The position numbers were made by a program, and so were the translations under genes. From Silvimonas terrae (lineage in GTDB: Bacteria > Pseudomonadota > Gammaproteobacteria > Burkholderiales > Chitinibacteraceae): DNA of 64,000 bases. The notes under the pieces are model-generated. The model was not told the origin of the DNA. It searched no databases and saw only the letters and a list, made by a program, of their open reading frames with translations. The stretch lies in the NCBI RefSeq assembly GCF_014202765.1, contig NZ_JACHHN010000011.1, positions 1 to 64,000 on the forward strand, given 5' to 3'. Shown piece by piece: positions 25,217 through 34,341 of this stretch (its first letter is position 1; every line of letters begins with the position of its first letter).

Positions 25217-26604
25217 TGAGCACCATGAAACCCCTGACTACGTTATCCGCGCTCTTGCTGGCGCTGGGCCTGGCCGGTTGCGGCAGCGTCTTGCGCAGCG
25301 ATTACACCACGCCGCCCACCACCGTCCCCGCCCAGTGGGTGGGCCCGGTGACCACCGGCAGCAGCGTTGCGGCGCAAGACCCGTGGTGGCACAGCTTTAA
25401 TGACCCGCAACTCAATGCGTTGATTGATAAGGCATTGCGGACCAATAACGATCTGGCCGCCGCGACACTCAAAGTGCGCGCCGCGCAATTGCAAGCCGGA
25501 CTGGCCGATACCAACCTCACGCCGACGGTGACGGCGGGCGTGAATGGCAGCGCGTCCAAAGACCTGCAACGCGGTGGCCCGAGCACCCGCACGATGGGCG
25601 CTACGGTATCGCTGAGCTATGAGGTTGACCTGTGGGGGCATCTGTCGGCCCTGCGTGATGTCTCTGGCTGGGAAGCCAAAGCCACGGAACTGGACCGCCA
25701 GAACACCGCGCTCGCCCTGATTGGCACGACAGCGCAGTTGTACTGGCAGATTGGTTACCTGAACCAGCGCGTGCTCTCCGCGCAGCAAAGTATCGACTAC
25801 GCCCAGCGCACGCTGGATCTGGTGCGTGTGCAGCACAACGCCGGGCAATCCTCTGGTCTGGATGAAGCGCAATCCGTACAGAACCTGGCCAGCCAGAAAG
25901 CCGCACTGACCAGCTTGCTGCAACAGCGCGAAGAAGCGCGTAACGCACTGGCTATCCTGTTTAACCAGGCCCCGGAAAACCGTGAAACGGAGCGCGACGC
26001 GCTGCCCATTGGCCCGCTGCCGGAAGTGCCTGCTGGCGTGCCGGCCGATGTGCTCGGTCGTCGACCGGACCTGCGCGCTGCTGAGGCCCGTTTGCGGGAG
26101 AGCCTGGCGAACGTGGATGCGACCAGGGCCAGCTTTTACCCCACGTTCAGCCTGACCGGCAGCGTGGGAACATCCACCACCACGCTAGTCGATGTACTCA
26201 AGAATCCCATTGGTACGCTGGGCGCGGGCCTGACCTTGCCGTTCATTCAATGGAACACCACGCAACTGACGATCAAGGTCTCGCAAACCCAATACGAAGA
26301 GGCCGTGATCAACTTCCGCCAGACGTTGTACTCCGCGCTGTCGGATGTGGAAAACGCGCTCTCCGCCCGGACGCAATACAAGGCAGAAGGCGAGCAGCGG
26401 CAGATTGCGTATGACGCAGCGCTCAAGGCCGAGCAACTGGCAGAAACCCGCTACCGGGCCGGGCAGACAGGCGTGAAAGACTGGCTGGATCAGCAAGAAA
26501 CCCGGCGGACCGCGAAGATCAATCTGGATGAGAACCGGTATAACCAGTTGGTGAATTTGATGACGTTGTATAAGGCATTGGGCGGGGATACTACGGCGCT
26601 TTAA
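25213..26604 (+). CDS. Outer-membrane efflux lipoprotein (NodT/TolC family)
   Basis: A 463-residue outer-membrane factor with lipobox LGLAGC-GS, then the family opening [13 protein letters not shown] and [24 protein letters not shown]. Two OEP repeats are seen with the mid-protein motif [20 protein letters not shown]. It shares bases with the macB stop (ATG at 25213 inside TGA overlap), so macA-macB-OMF is one operon, as in the PvdRT-OpmQ layout of Pseudomonas. Whether a siderophore is the cargo is unknown. Confidence 0.92.
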   Translation: MMSTMKPLTTLSALLLALGLAGCGSVLRSDYTTPPTTVPAQWVGPVTTGSSVAAQDPWWHSFNDPQLNALIDKALRTNNDLAAATLKVRAAQLQAGLADTNLTPTVTAGVNGSASKDLQRGGPSTRTMGATVSLSYEVDLWGHLSALRDVSGWEAKATELDRQNTALALIGTTAQLYWQIGYLNQRVLSAQQSIDYAQRTLDLVRVQHNAGQSSGLDEAQSVQNLASQKAALTSLLQQREEARNALAILFNQAPENRETERDALPIGPLPEVPAGVPADVLGRRPDLRAAEARLRESLANVDATRASFYPTFSLTGSVGTSTTTLVDVLKNPIGTLGAGLTLPFIQWNTTQLTIKVSQTQYEEAVINFRQTLYSALSDVENALSARTQYKAEGEQRQIAYDAALKAEQLAETRYRAGQTGVKDWLDQQETRRTAKINLDENRYNQLVNLMTLYKALGGDTTAL

Positions 26605-26700
26605 CCAGCGCGCTGCTGCGGGGCTGGGGTACGAGTAGGGTGGATTCGGAGCGTAGCGTAGCGACAATCCACCGTGGCTGACGTAAAACCTGAACATCTG

Positions 26701-27530
26701 TTAGCGCCTTGCGGCGCGGTGTTTTACATGTCGGGGGTTGCCCGACAGCAAGTGCCTTTCTTTTGGGTCGCCAAAAGAAAGTAACCAAAGAAAAGGTGAC
26801 CCCTGCGACAGCGCCCCTTCGGGGTTCCCTGCGCTTCTCGCAAGGCGCGGCTGGCTACGGGAACTCGGGCTACGCCCTCAAACACCCCTCCGCCGAAACC
26901 CCGCGCCTTGCTGCGATGCTCGGCACTGCCGGAGGGGAGGTAGGTCAAAAACAACGGCCACATCAAAAACCAAAAACCAAAAACCAAAGCCAAAAAAGCC
27001 AAAAGCCAAAAGCCATCCCAACCCCGCAAACCATCTGTCCGTAAGAATGGTTCACCTTGCCTACCACTTCGTCATTCCCGCGGAGGCGGGAATCCAGTCC
27101 GCAGCCCAACGGGCTGCCTGCGGTGGATGACCACGACCGTCTTGAATTGTCCCAAGCAGCATGGATGCATCGCAGCTGGATTCCGGCTCAAGGCCGGAAT
27201 GACGAGTCAGTGGGATGCGTGTTGAGGTAGCGGTTGCCGTTGTCCTGGTGTTTCGTAGTTGCAGTTGTTGTTTTTGACTTTCTTTCCCCCATTAAAGCCC
27301 AGCGCCGAGGGCGTGGAGGGAGACCTTGGGCTCCCGACCGACTGAGGGCAGCCCGGAGGGCCGCCACCCCGCTGCAACTGCCATTTGGTGCGCCAGTGTC
27401 TTTGTGGGGATACCCACCAAGGGGCAGGCTGGGGTCGCCTTTCTTTGGTTATTTACCCCCAAAGAAAGTGACATGCTCCGGCCACTGCGGGTATCCCACG
27501 CTTTAAAAAGACCCGCACCGAAGGCGCTAA
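26701..27530. repeat. Composite head-to-head intergenic repeat, copy 1
   Basis: An 830-bp gene-free element between convergent genes. The left end starts TTAGCGCCTTGCGGCGC and the right end finishes CGAAGGCGCTAA, its approximate inverse. A left arm (CTTTCTTTTGGGTCGCC AAAAG..., GTAACCAAAG) and a right arm in opposite orientation (27270-27530, similar in reverse complement to 32960-33110) flank a low-complexity CAAAAAC tract (about 26963-27014) and a 135-bp module (27070-27204). A second copy is at 49060-49822. Long ORFs across it are by-products of base composition. Confidence 0.8.
27070..27204. repeat. 135-bp MITE-like module, copy 1
   Basis: Bounded by CGTCATTCC and its exact inverse GGAATGACG. 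Inside are the hairpins CCCGCGGAGGCGGG, GCAGCCCAACGGGCTGC and CCGGCTCAAGGCCGG. The same module, of exactly the same length, is found at 36511-36645 and 49411-49545. Confidence 0.88.
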
Positions 27531-27726
27531 CACCCGCAACAAGATGAAGCTGGTCCGCACCCCGGATTCCCGCCTCCGGCTCCATCCGGGCTACAAAGTG
27601 GTTCTTGCCACCAAAGGCCGCCGCTGGTGGCCGGCTGGATTCCAGCCTCAGCGGGGGGCCGCCGAGGCGAATGACGAAGTACCAGGGCAAGCACCCCGAG
27701 CTCAGACGGTTTGCATCCAATCGCAC

Positions 27727-28083
27727 TTACCCCACTTTCAACACCCCACTCATATCCTCATGTCCACTCCCACAAAACACATCACACAAAAACACCACTT
27801 CCCCCGGCGGTAAAGCCGGCAGGGTCAGCCGGGCCGTCTGCCCTGGCACCAGATCAGTTCGCAATTTCAGGTCCGGCAAGGAAAACCCCATCACGACATC
27901 ACTCACTGTCACCTCCAGCACTACCGGCTGATTCGCGGGAATGGCGACGGTAGCGGGCGTATAGACAAAGCGTTTGGCGCTAATGCGCACCACTTTGGGC
28001 TCGGCGGCAGCGACCAGCGTGGTCAGCGCGCCCGCAGACAAAGCCGCCATGCTTCCACGCAAAAACTGGCGTCGTGTCGTCAT
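27727..28083 (-). CDS. Cupredoxin-domain protein with a CuA-like copper motif
   Basis: A 118-residue exported protein with a Tat-like signal (MTTRRQFLRG...). The cupredoxin fold ends in C100-DVF-C104-GSG-H108-ED-M111, the C-x3-C-x3-H-x2-M spacing of the CuA loop of cytochrome oxidase subunit II. The other His ligand of CuA normally sits in an HGF context about 35 residues earlier; here the sequence is VVMGFSLPD, with Met65 at that place. It starts 2 bases after the stop of the metallophosphoesterase gene, so they form one operon, divergent from the ECF sigma pair. Confidence 0.88.
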   Translation of the reverse strand: MTTRRQFLRGSMAALSAGALTTLVAAAEPKVVRISAKRFVYTPATVAIPANQPVVLEVTVSDVVMGFSLPDLKLRTDLVPGQTARLTLPALPPGEVVFLCDVFCGSGHEDMSGVLKVG

Positions 28084-28085
28084 GA

Positions 28086-28979
28086 TCAGGCCCCCTGTAC
28101 CGGCAGTTCATGCAATACCGGCATGACGGCGCTGGCGGGTTCGGTCACTTCCCGAAAACCCAACCCGTGATAGGGCGCTGCGGCATTCCATGGCACGGGC
28201 ATGCGTTGCGGTTGTGATCCCGGAGCGGGCAGGGCAAACATCAGGCCCTGGCCAGCGTGATGGGCAATGTGGCCGGTCAGATGATGATGTTCCTGGTGGA
28301 TATGGCCGTAGAACACGGTCACGTTGTCATAAGGCTGCAGGAGGGCCAGCACCTGATCGCCATCTGTCGTGGCCCAATCCCAGCGCGGGTAAAGATCAAA
28401 TAACGGGCGGTGGGTGAAGACAATGATGCGGGCATCATGCGGCTGTTTGGCCAGGTCCGCCGCCAGCCATTGCAGTTGGGCGTCGCCCACTTTGGCATGC
28501 GGGTCGCTCACATTATCCAGCACGATGAAATGCACGCCTTTGTGATCAAAGGTGTAGTGCGTGGCGCCAAAAAATGCCTGGAACACCGCACCGTTATCCA
28601 GCGAGGCATCGTGCTCGCCTGGCATGTAATGCACGACCGGGACGGTGATTTGTGCCGCCAGTTGTTTGAATTCCTGCATGCGCTGGCGGCGCATGGCCGG
28701 GTCTTCACTGATGTGGGTGAGGTCGCCGGTGAACACCACAAAATCCGGCGGTGGGTTGAGCGCGTTAACGGCGGCGATGGCTTTGGGCAGCGTGCCGGTG
28801 TTGTCCGGGTTGACGGCCGGGCCCTTGAACCCCCAGTGCGTGTCAGACAACTGCACAAAGTAAAAATCACTGTTGGCGTCCTGGCCCCCTTTGCCCATGC
28901 CGGTGCAGCCGGTGACCAGTACCACACTTCCCAATCCGGCCAGTTTAAGAAAACTGCGCCGGTTGATTGCGTTTTCCAT
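28086..28979 (-). CDS. Exported metallophosphoesterase (calcineurin-like)
   Basis: From the ATG at 28977-28979 (AAAGGTG upstream), 297 residues. The N-terminus NRRSFLKLAGLGSVVLVTGC combines a twin-arginine motif with a lipobox. Calcineurin-like metal motifs follow in order: VQLSDTHWG (D-x-H), VFTGDLTH (G-D), MPGEHD (the family's GNHD), IIVFTHRPLF (H) and FYGHIHQEHH (GHxH). It hydrolyses phosphoesters outside the cytoplasm, substrate unknown. Probably regulated together with the cupredoxin gene by the divergent ECF sigma factor. Confidence 0.9.
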   Translation of the reverse strand: MENAINRRSFLKLAGLGSVVLVTGCTGMGKGGQDANSDFYFVQLSDTHWGFKGPAVNPDNTGTLPKAIAAVNALNPPPDFVVFTGDLTHISEDPAMRRQRMQEFKQLAAQITVPVVHYMPGEHDASLDNGAVFQAFFGATHYTFDHKGVHFIVLDNVSDPHAKVGDAQLQWLAADLAKQPHDARIIVFTHRPLFDLYPRWDWATTDGDQVLALLQPYDNVTVFYGHIHQEHHHLTGHIAHHAGQGLMFALPAPGSQPQRMPVPWNAAAPYHGLGFREVTEPASAVMPVLHELPVQGA

Positions 28980-29046
28980 GTTTTTCACCTTTGCTATGTT
29001 GAACACGTGTGGGGCGCTTGCTGCCCTTGTGTGTACAAACCAGCGG

Positions 29047-29066
29047 TGCGGAAAAAATATTCCGCA
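29047..29066. promoter_or_regulatory. Inverted repeat in the sigma/metallophosphoesterase intergenic region
   Basis: TGCGGAA-AAAATA-TTCCGCA, perfect 7-bp arms, lies about midway between the divergent metallophosphoesterase (start 28979) and sigma factor (start 29107) genes. It may be an operator or part of a bidirectional promoter. No regulator can be assigned. Confidence 0.5.
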
Positions 29067-29106
29067 TCAGGTGAAATAAAACTGTCCGCCCGGCAGTTAA
29101 CACAGC

Positions 29107-29643
29107 ATGAACGCCCCCATGCCACCCGACAAAAAGACCCGCTTTGAGCAACTGGCTTTGCCTCATCTGAACCGTGCCTGGCAACTGGCGCGCTGGCTGG
29201 CACGCAATGATGTGCAGGCCCAGGAAGTGGTGCAGGAGGCCTGGTTACGCGCATGGCGTTATTTCGATGGTTTTTCCGGCAACGCCGAGGATGCCCGCGC
29301 GTGGTTGCTGGCCATTGTGCGCAACGCGTTCTATGACAGCGTGGCCGTAAAACCAGAGACCGAACCGCTGGACGAAGCCGGCCCCGATGCGGTGGACTGG
29401 CGCTTCAATCCGGAAATCCTGGCCGCCCGTGCCGACGCCCGGCGCGTGCTGGAGCAAGCTTTGCGGCAACTGCCAGTGGCGTATCGGGAGATGATCGTGC
29501 TGCGCGAACTGGCGGAGTGCACGTATGAAGAAATTGCCACGCTGACGGGTTTGCCGGCCGGCACGGTGATGTCGCGCCTCTCTCGCGCCCGCAGCCAGCT
29601 GGCCCAATTGCTGGGCGCGGCCCAACCAGGAACAACGCGATGA
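29107..29643 (+). CDS. ECF-type RNA polymerase sigma factor
   Basis: A 178-residue sigma-70 family protein with region 2 (HLNRAWQLARWLARNDVQAQEVVQEAWLRAWRYF) and region 4 (LRQLPVAYREMIVLRELAECTYEEIATLTGLPAGTVMSRLSRARSQL) only, as in ECF factors. The stop TGA overlaps the anti-sigma start as ATGA. The divergent metallophosphoesterase/cupredoxin operon is the natural first target, and self-activation is usual for the class. The ECF subgroup cannot be set with certainty from sequence alone. Confidence 0.93.
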   Translation: MNAPMPPDKKTRFEQLALPHLNRAWQLARWLARNDVQAQEVVQEAWLRAWRYFDGFSGNAEDARAWLLAIVRNAFYDSVAVKPETEPLDEAGPDAVDWRFNPEILAARADARRVLEQALRQLPVAYREMIVLRELAECTYEEIATLTGLPAGTVMSRLSRARSQLAQLLGAAQPGTTR

Positions 29644-30419
29644 ACCATGATGATATCCAGACGCGTTTGTCCGCGCTGATTGATGACGAACTTCCCGCCG
29701 CAGAGGCCGATACCCTGCGGGCGCATCTGAATGACTGCGCTGAATGCCGCGAGGCCTATACGGCCATGCTGGCATTGGGTACCTGGGTGCAGCGCGATGC
29801 CATGACCCCATTGCCGCCCGTGCTGGCGGCGCAACTCTCTGCCAGCCTGGGGCCAACTGCACCGGCCGCTCCGGCCCGGCCGGTACGCCAGAGCGCCCCG
29901 GTGCGCGGCTGGTTCTGGCCGTCTCTGACCGGCCTGGGCGGCGTGCTGGCCGGTGCTGCGCTGATGTTCGCCGTGCTCCCACTGTTGCAGCCTTCCTCTG
30001 ATCTGCTCAGCCAGGACCTGCTGGCCGGGCATATTCGGGCGCTGCAGGTGGATCATTTGTCTGACGTAATCAGTACCGACCAGCACACGGTCAAACCGTG
30101 GTTTGCCGGCAAACTGGATTTCTCGCCACCTGTGCATGACCTGGTGGCGGATGGCTTTCCGCTGGCCGGGGGCCGGCTGGATTACCTGCAACAACGGCCG
30201 GTGGCTGTGCTCAACTACCGTTACCGGTTGCATGTGATTGAGGTCTACGCCTGGCCGGCGGCGGGCAAACCGGTCGGTGAGGCGCTGCAAACGCGTCAGG
30301 GCTATCAGATTCTGGGCTGGCAGCAAGAAGGCATGAATATGTGGGCGGTGTCTGATCTGAACGGGGCCGATCTGCAGCGTTTTGCCGGTCTGCTGAAAAA
30401 AGCGGGAGGCGTTTCCTGA
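29640..30419 (+). CDS. Zinc-finger anti-sigma factor, membrane bound
   Basis: A 259-residue protein. Residues 1-40 hold the ZAS motif H29-x3-C33-x2-C36 (RAHLNDCAEC), which grips the cognate sigma factor. A single membrane helix lies near 98-115 (SLTGLGGVLAGAALMFAVLPLL), followed by a ~140-residue periplasmic domain (VKPWFAGKLDFSPPVHDL...LQQRPVAVLNYRYRLHVIEVY) of the kind found in redox- or metal-responsive anti-sigmas. Translationally coupled to the sigma gene. A bidirectional terminator follows. Confidence 0.9.
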   Translation: MNHDDIQTRLSALIDDELPAAEADTLRAHLNDCAECREAYTAMLALGTWVQRDAMTPLPPVLAAQLSASLGPTAPAAPARPVRQSAPVRGWFWPSLTGLGGVLAGAALMFAVLPLLQPSSDLLSQDLLAGHIRALQVDHLSDVISTDQHTVKPWFAGKLDFSPPVHDLVADGFPLAGGRLDYLQQRPVAVLNYRYRLHVIEVYAWPAAGKPVGEALQTRQGYQILGWQQEGMNMWAVSDLNGADLQRFAGLLKKAGGVS

Positions 30420-30434
30420 ACGGATAAGCGGATT

Positions 30435-30464
30435 AAAAAGCCCGGCATTTGCCGGGCTTTTTTT
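30435..30464. terminator. Bidirectional terminator, anti-sigma / aldo-keto reductase
   Basis: Stem AAAAAGCCCGGCA/TGCCGGGCTTTTT with a 2-base apex, serving both convergent genes. Confidence 0.93.
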
Positions 30465-30476
30465 GTCGCAGCGCGT

Positions 30477-31586
30477 TCACGCTTTTGCGACCGGCACGGC
30501 GGTCACCGGCGCATAGGCTGCGGGCTGACTGTTTACGGGTACGTTGCCGTGAATGCGGTGCTGGTGATTGTCCGCAAACATGTAATACGGGAAGGGGCGG
30601 GCAGGTGCGCTGATGGCGTCAAGCCGTGCCAGTTGTGCATCCGGAATGGCGAATTCCAGCGAGCGCATGGTCTGCTGCAGTTGTTCCGGTTTGGTCGCAC
30701 CCACAATGACGCTGCTCATACCCTTGCGGTGGTACAACCAGTTGAGCGCCACTTGCGCCATCGGCCGCTCGATGTCCTGGGCCACGCGTTCCAGTTCCGC
30801 CACGATCTCAAAATTACGGGCGGTGAGCTTGTCAAAGCCCGGTGCCGCCTGGCCACCGGCAGAGGTGGTCTGCAAACGGCCGTCGCCAAACTGGCCGCCC
30901 TGGCTGGGCTTGTACTTGCCGCTCAACAACCCCATGGCGAGCGGGCTCCAGGCCACCAGACCCATGCCGGTTTCTACGGCCAGATCAGAGAACTCCAGTT
31001 CGGCATTGCGTTCGATCATGGAGTACTCCAATTGCAGGGCGGCGACCGGTTCATAACCGCGCCATTGCGCCAGCGTTTGTGCTTTGGCGGCATACCAGGC
31101 CGGTGTGTCAGACAAACCCACATAACGGATTTTGCCGGCGCGCACGGCATCATCCATGGTGCGCATGACTTCTTCTGCCGGCGTGACCCGATCCCAGGTG
31201 TGCAGGTAATACAGATCAATGTAATCCGTGTTCAGGCGCTTGAGCGAACCCTCCAGCGCCCGCATCAGATTCTTGCGATGATTGCCACCGGCGTTGGGGT
31301 TACCCGGCTCGGCGTTGTAGCTGTATTTGGTCGCCAGCACGACGCGATCGCGCACCCCGCGTTCGGCAATGAATTCGCCAGTCCAGATCTCGCTGGTACC
31401 GGCGGTGTACAGATCTGCGGTATCAATGAAATTGCCGCCGTGCTCCAGGTAAACATCAAACAGGCTCTTGGCGACATCACGTTCCGTGCCCCAGCCCCAT
31501 TCAGTGCCAAACGTCATGGTGCCCAGAGAGAACGGGCTAACCCGCAAACCAGAACGACCCAGCAGATGGTAAGTGGCGTTACTCAT
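30477..31586 (-). CDS. Aldo/keto reductase
   Basis: From the ATG at 31584-31586 (GAGGAG upstream), 369 residues starting MSNATYHLLGRSGLRVSPFSLGTMTFG. AKR TIM-barrel signatures: FIDTADLYTAGTSE (catalytic D and Y), VVLATKYSY (K), YIDLYYLHTWD (H) and the NADPH-binding end GMSSVIVGATKPEQL. It probably reduces aldehydes or ketones with NADPH. It is divergent from the LysR gene at 31697 with 110 bp between, so LysR control is likely. The frame opens 54 codons upstream into the LysR start region, which I reject. Confidence 0.92.
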   Translation of the reverse strand: MSNATYHLLGRSGLRVSPFSLGTMTFGTEWGWGTERDVAKSLFDVYLEHGGNFIDTADLYTAGTSEIWTGEFIAERGVRDRVVLATKYSYNAEPGNPNAGGNHRKNLMRALEGSLKRLNTDYIDLYYLHTWDRVTPAEEVMRTMDDAVRAGKIRYVGLSDTPAWYAAKAQTLAQWRGYEPVAALQLEYSMIERNAELEFSDLAVETGMGLVAWSPLAMGLLSGKYKPSQGGQFGDGRLQTTSAGGQAAPGFDKLTARNFEIVAELERVAQDIERPMAQVALNWLYHRKGMSSVIVGATKPEQLQQTMRSLEFAIPDAQLARLDAISAPARPFPYYMFADNHQHRIHGNVPVNSQPAAYAPVTAVPVAKA

Positions 31587-31696
31587 GATGAATCTCCTCA
31601 GTAATCCCGGCCAGACAACCGGGGTGGTCGCTTGTTGACGGAACCCATTCTGGTCTGCTTTATTGTGAAGAAAAATACTTTCTGGATTGATGGACC

Positions 31697-32626
31697 ATGA
31701 AGCAAAACTTAAAAATAGATCCGGCCCAACTCCCCGCCTTGTTAGCATTTGAACGGGTGGCCCGCCACGGCAATTTCAGCAAGGCGGCCGATGAAATGGG
31801 CGTGTCGCCCTCGGCGCTCTCGCAGACCATCCGCAACCTGGAAGCGCGCACCGGCATTCATTTGCTTAACCGCACCACGCGTCGGGTCAGCGTCACGGAA
31901 GCCGGCCTGCGTCTTTTATCCGGCGTGACGCCCGGGCTGGCGCAGATTGAAGCCGCGCTGATTGATCTGGAAGACCTGCGTGAACAACCGGCCGGCACCT
32001 TGCGCATTAACCTGCCGCGTCTGGCGTACCGCATCATCATCGCCCCGTACCTGGCGGTGTTTATGCAGGCCTACCCGGATCTGCACGTGGAGTTCCGCCT
32101 GGATGAGGGCCTGAGCGATATCGTCGGTGAGGGTTCTGATGCCGGTATCCGCTTTGGAGAAAGCGTGGCACGGGATATGGTCGCGGTACGGATCGGCGGC
32201 AAGCGGCGCATCGCCGTCGCGGCCACGCCAGATTATCTGGATCGCCACGGCCGCCCACAGGTGCCGGAAGACCTGTTTAACCACAACTGCCTGCGTTACC
32301 GCTTTATCACCAGTGGCCGACTCTACGCCTGGGAGTTCACGCGGGATGGACGTGAGTTTGAAATCGGTCTGGAAGGGCGGCTGGTGTACAACGACATTTA
32401 CGATATGGTGGATGCCGCGCGGCTGGGTCTGGGGATTGTTCACATCACGGAAGACGTGATTGCCGGGGACCTGGCCAGCGGGCGGCTGGAGCGGGTGCTG
32501 GCTGATTGGTGCGCGCCGTTTGACGGGTTCTTTTTGTACTACCCCAACCGGGCGTGGATGCCGCGCAAACTGCGGGTGTTTATTGACTGGTTTCAGCGGG
32601 TGAACCAGATGCCACAGCATCCGTAG
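31697..32626 (+). CDS. LysR family transcriptional regulator
   Basis: A 309-residue LysR protein: helix-turn-helix at residues 10-65 (LLAFERVARHGNFSKAADEMGVSPSALSQTIRNLEARTGIHLLNRT) and effector domain from ~92 (GTLRINLPRLAYRIIIAPYL). Divergent from the aldo/keto reductase. Its TAG stop codon (32624-32626) is formed by the first bases of an intergenic repeat (GTAGCCCGGATGGAG), so that repeat may have fixed or altered the C-terminus. Confidence 0.93.
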   Translation: MKQNLKIDPAQLPALLAFERVARHGNFSKAADEMGVSPSALSQTIRNLEARTGIHLLNRTTRRVSVTEAGLRLLSGVTPGLAQIEAALIDLEDLREQPAGTLRINLPRLAYRIIIAPYLAVFMQAYPDLHVEFRLDEGLSDIVGEGSDAGIRFGESVARDMVAVRIGGKRRIAVAATPDYLDRHGRPQVPEDLFNHNCLRYRFITSGRLYAWEFTRDGREFEIGLEGRLVYNDIYDMVDAARLGLGIVHITEDVIAGDLASGRLERVLADWCAPFDGFFLYYPNRAWMPRKLRVFIDWFQRVNQMPQHP

Positions 32627-33300
32627 CCCGGATGGAGCAGGAGGCGGGAATCCGGTTGTAGGGTGGATTCGGAGCGGCAGCGACAATCCGCCATTGCTGT
32701 CGTTGAAACCTGAACCATTGTCAGCGCCTGAGGGCGCGGGCTTGAAAGACATTTGATACCCGGGGTGCCGGGCCCACGTTACTTTCTTTGCTTCGCCAAA
32801 GAAAAGCGTCCGTAGCCCGGATGGAGCCGGAGGCGGGAATCCAGTTGTAGGGTGGATTCGGAGCGGCAGCGACAATCCACCATTGCTGTCGTTGAAACCT
32901 GAACTATTGTTAGCGCCTGACGGCGCAAGTTTTAAAATCGTTTGATACCGGCGGTGGCCGGAGCACGTCACTTTCTTTGCTTCGCCAAAGAAAGTAACCA
33001 AAGAAAGGCGACCCAGCCTGGCGGCCCTCCGGGCTTCCCTCAGTCGGTCGGGAGCCTAAGGTCTCCCTCCACTCCTTCGGCGCTTGGCTTTAACGGGGGA
33101 GAAAGTCAAAAGCAACGGCAAAAGCAACGGCAAAAGCAACGGCAACAGCAACAGCAACAGCACTGCTGGACTGGCACACAGCTCGTATTCCCCTCGGCGG
33201 GCCCCCGCGAAGGCGGGAATCCAGCTGCAATATTCGCAAGAATACGGGCGTCACCCCTGTCACTCCGCCTCGTCATTCCGGTGAACTCTGCAATCCCCGC
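32623..33300. repeat. Intergenic repeat cluster with a ~189-bp tandem duplication
   Basis: Two direct copies start GTAGCCCGGATGGAG at 32623 and 32812. Each continues with GTAGGGTGGATTCGGAGCG, GACAATCC, then GCGCCTGA-GGCGC and CTTTCTTTGCTTCGCCAAAG. The second copy goes on into the long composite-repeat arm (33000-33107) and a simple tract at 33108-33161: three units of AAAAGCAACGGC then three of AACAGC. Degenerate pieces of the 135-bp module follow (33190-33290). No gene is seen here; it lies between convergent LysR and EamA genes. Confidence 0.8.
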
Positions 33301-33303
33301 CGC

Positions 33304-34146
33304 CTAACCCCGCCGCCGGTTCAAAATCACCAGCACAATCCCGCCCAGAATAGCGATTGACGCCAGAATCAGCCGCAGACCCAGTGGCTCATTCAGAAAC
33401 AACACCGCCCCGATCGCGGCAATGGCGGGGACGGACAACTGCACAATGGCCGCAGTGGTGGCCGCCAGCGCTGGCAAGACGCGGTACCACAAAGCGTAAC
33501 CCAGACCGGATGTGACCACACCAGAGGCCAGCGCATAGAGCACACCTGCCATATCAAACCGCGTGTGCTGCATAACGATAATCCAGCAGCCCAACGCAAC
33601 AGGTGTTGCCCGCAAGAAATTACCGGCGGTGACCGCGGTTGGGTCACCCGCACCGCGGCCGCGCAGGGAATACACACCCCAGGCCACTCCTGCGGCAATC
33701 ATGAGCAGGGAAGAAAACAGTGGCGGGGCGGACAGGCCGGGCAACATCAAGCCGATGACGCCGGCCGCAGCCATCACGACACCCAACCATTGCCAGGGCG
33801 TGAGCCGTTCGCCACGCCACATGCCATAACCAATCATGCTGATCTGCACGGCGCCAAACAGAATCAACGCACCCGCGGCGGCTGGCAAATTGACGTAGGC
33901 CCAGGAGAACCCGGCCGCGTAGATAAACAAGGCCAGCGCAGAGGTCAGATTGCCTTTGAAGCGTGGACGTTGCGTTCGCAAACACACCAGCACCGCCAGC
34001 ACTGCCGCCCCTGATGCGATGCGGATCAAGGTGAAACTGGCCGGGTCAATTGCGGTGGTTTTCAATGCCAGCCGGCACAGGATGGAATTGCCGGCAAAGG
34101 CCACCATGGCAAACAGCGTGAGGGCAAACACGCGGGCAGGGGACAT
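33304..34146 (-). CDS. EamA/DMT family transporter
   Basis: From the ATG at 34144-34146, 280 residues with about ten membrane helices in two EamA halves: MSPARVFALTLFAMVAFAGNSILCRLALK at the start, and APPLFSSLLMIAAGVAWGVYSLRGRGAG opening the second half. It probably exports a small metabolite or amino acid; no substrate can be given. The frame extends 47 codons upstream without family similarity. It is divergent from the TetR gene at 34342, which may regulate it. Confidence 0.88.
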   Translation of the reverse strand: MSPARVFALTLFAMVAFAGNSILCRLALKTTAIDPASFTLIRIASGAAVLAVLVCLRTQRPRFKGNLTSALALFIYAAGFSWAYVNLPAAAGALILFGAVQISMIGYGMWRGERLTPWQWLGVVMAAAGVIGLMLPGLSAPPLFSSLLMIAAGVAWGVYSLRGRGAGDPTAVTAGNFLRATPVALGCWIIVMQHTRFDMAGVLYALASGVVTSGLGYALWYRVLPALAATTAAIVQLSVPAIAAIGAVLFLNEPLGLRLILASIAILGGIVLVILNRRRG

Positions 34147-34314
34147 AAAAAGAGGTACTCGCAGTATCGTGCTGTTGGGTTTCGCACCGTGTTGTGACTG
34201 CATTCTGGCAGCGATTCCCGCGCTATCAAAGCGGCGTTGCAGCGCTGTCGCAAACGTGACGTAACCGGCCAGATGACCGTCTGGCATCTCGCCAACTTAT
34301 GCTGTTTGTATAAA

Positions 34315-34326
34315 ACGACCGATCGT
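34315..34326 (+). promoter_or_regulatory. Candidate TetR operator
   Basis: ACGACCGATCGT lies 15 bases before the TetR ATG. One base away from it is the perfect palindrome ACGACCGGTCGT at 35051-35062 in the start of the next gene. The ACGACCGxTCGT form is typical of TetR-family sites; binding by this TetR is inferred from position. Confidence 0.5.
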
Positions 34327-34341
34327 GCTAATTTTCAGCGC

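Noticed and set aside
26636-26682. GTAGGGTGGATTCGGAGCG...CAATCCACC hairpin as an operator
   Set aside because: The same motif recurs in the repeat cluster at 32659 and 32846 and is a widespread intergenic repeat type, not a gene-specific site.
26709-27130. ORFs of 100-130 codons across the composite repeat
   Set aside because: They arise from the repeat itself (AKESNQRKG-type sequences), recur in several repeat copies in different frames, and have no good start signals.
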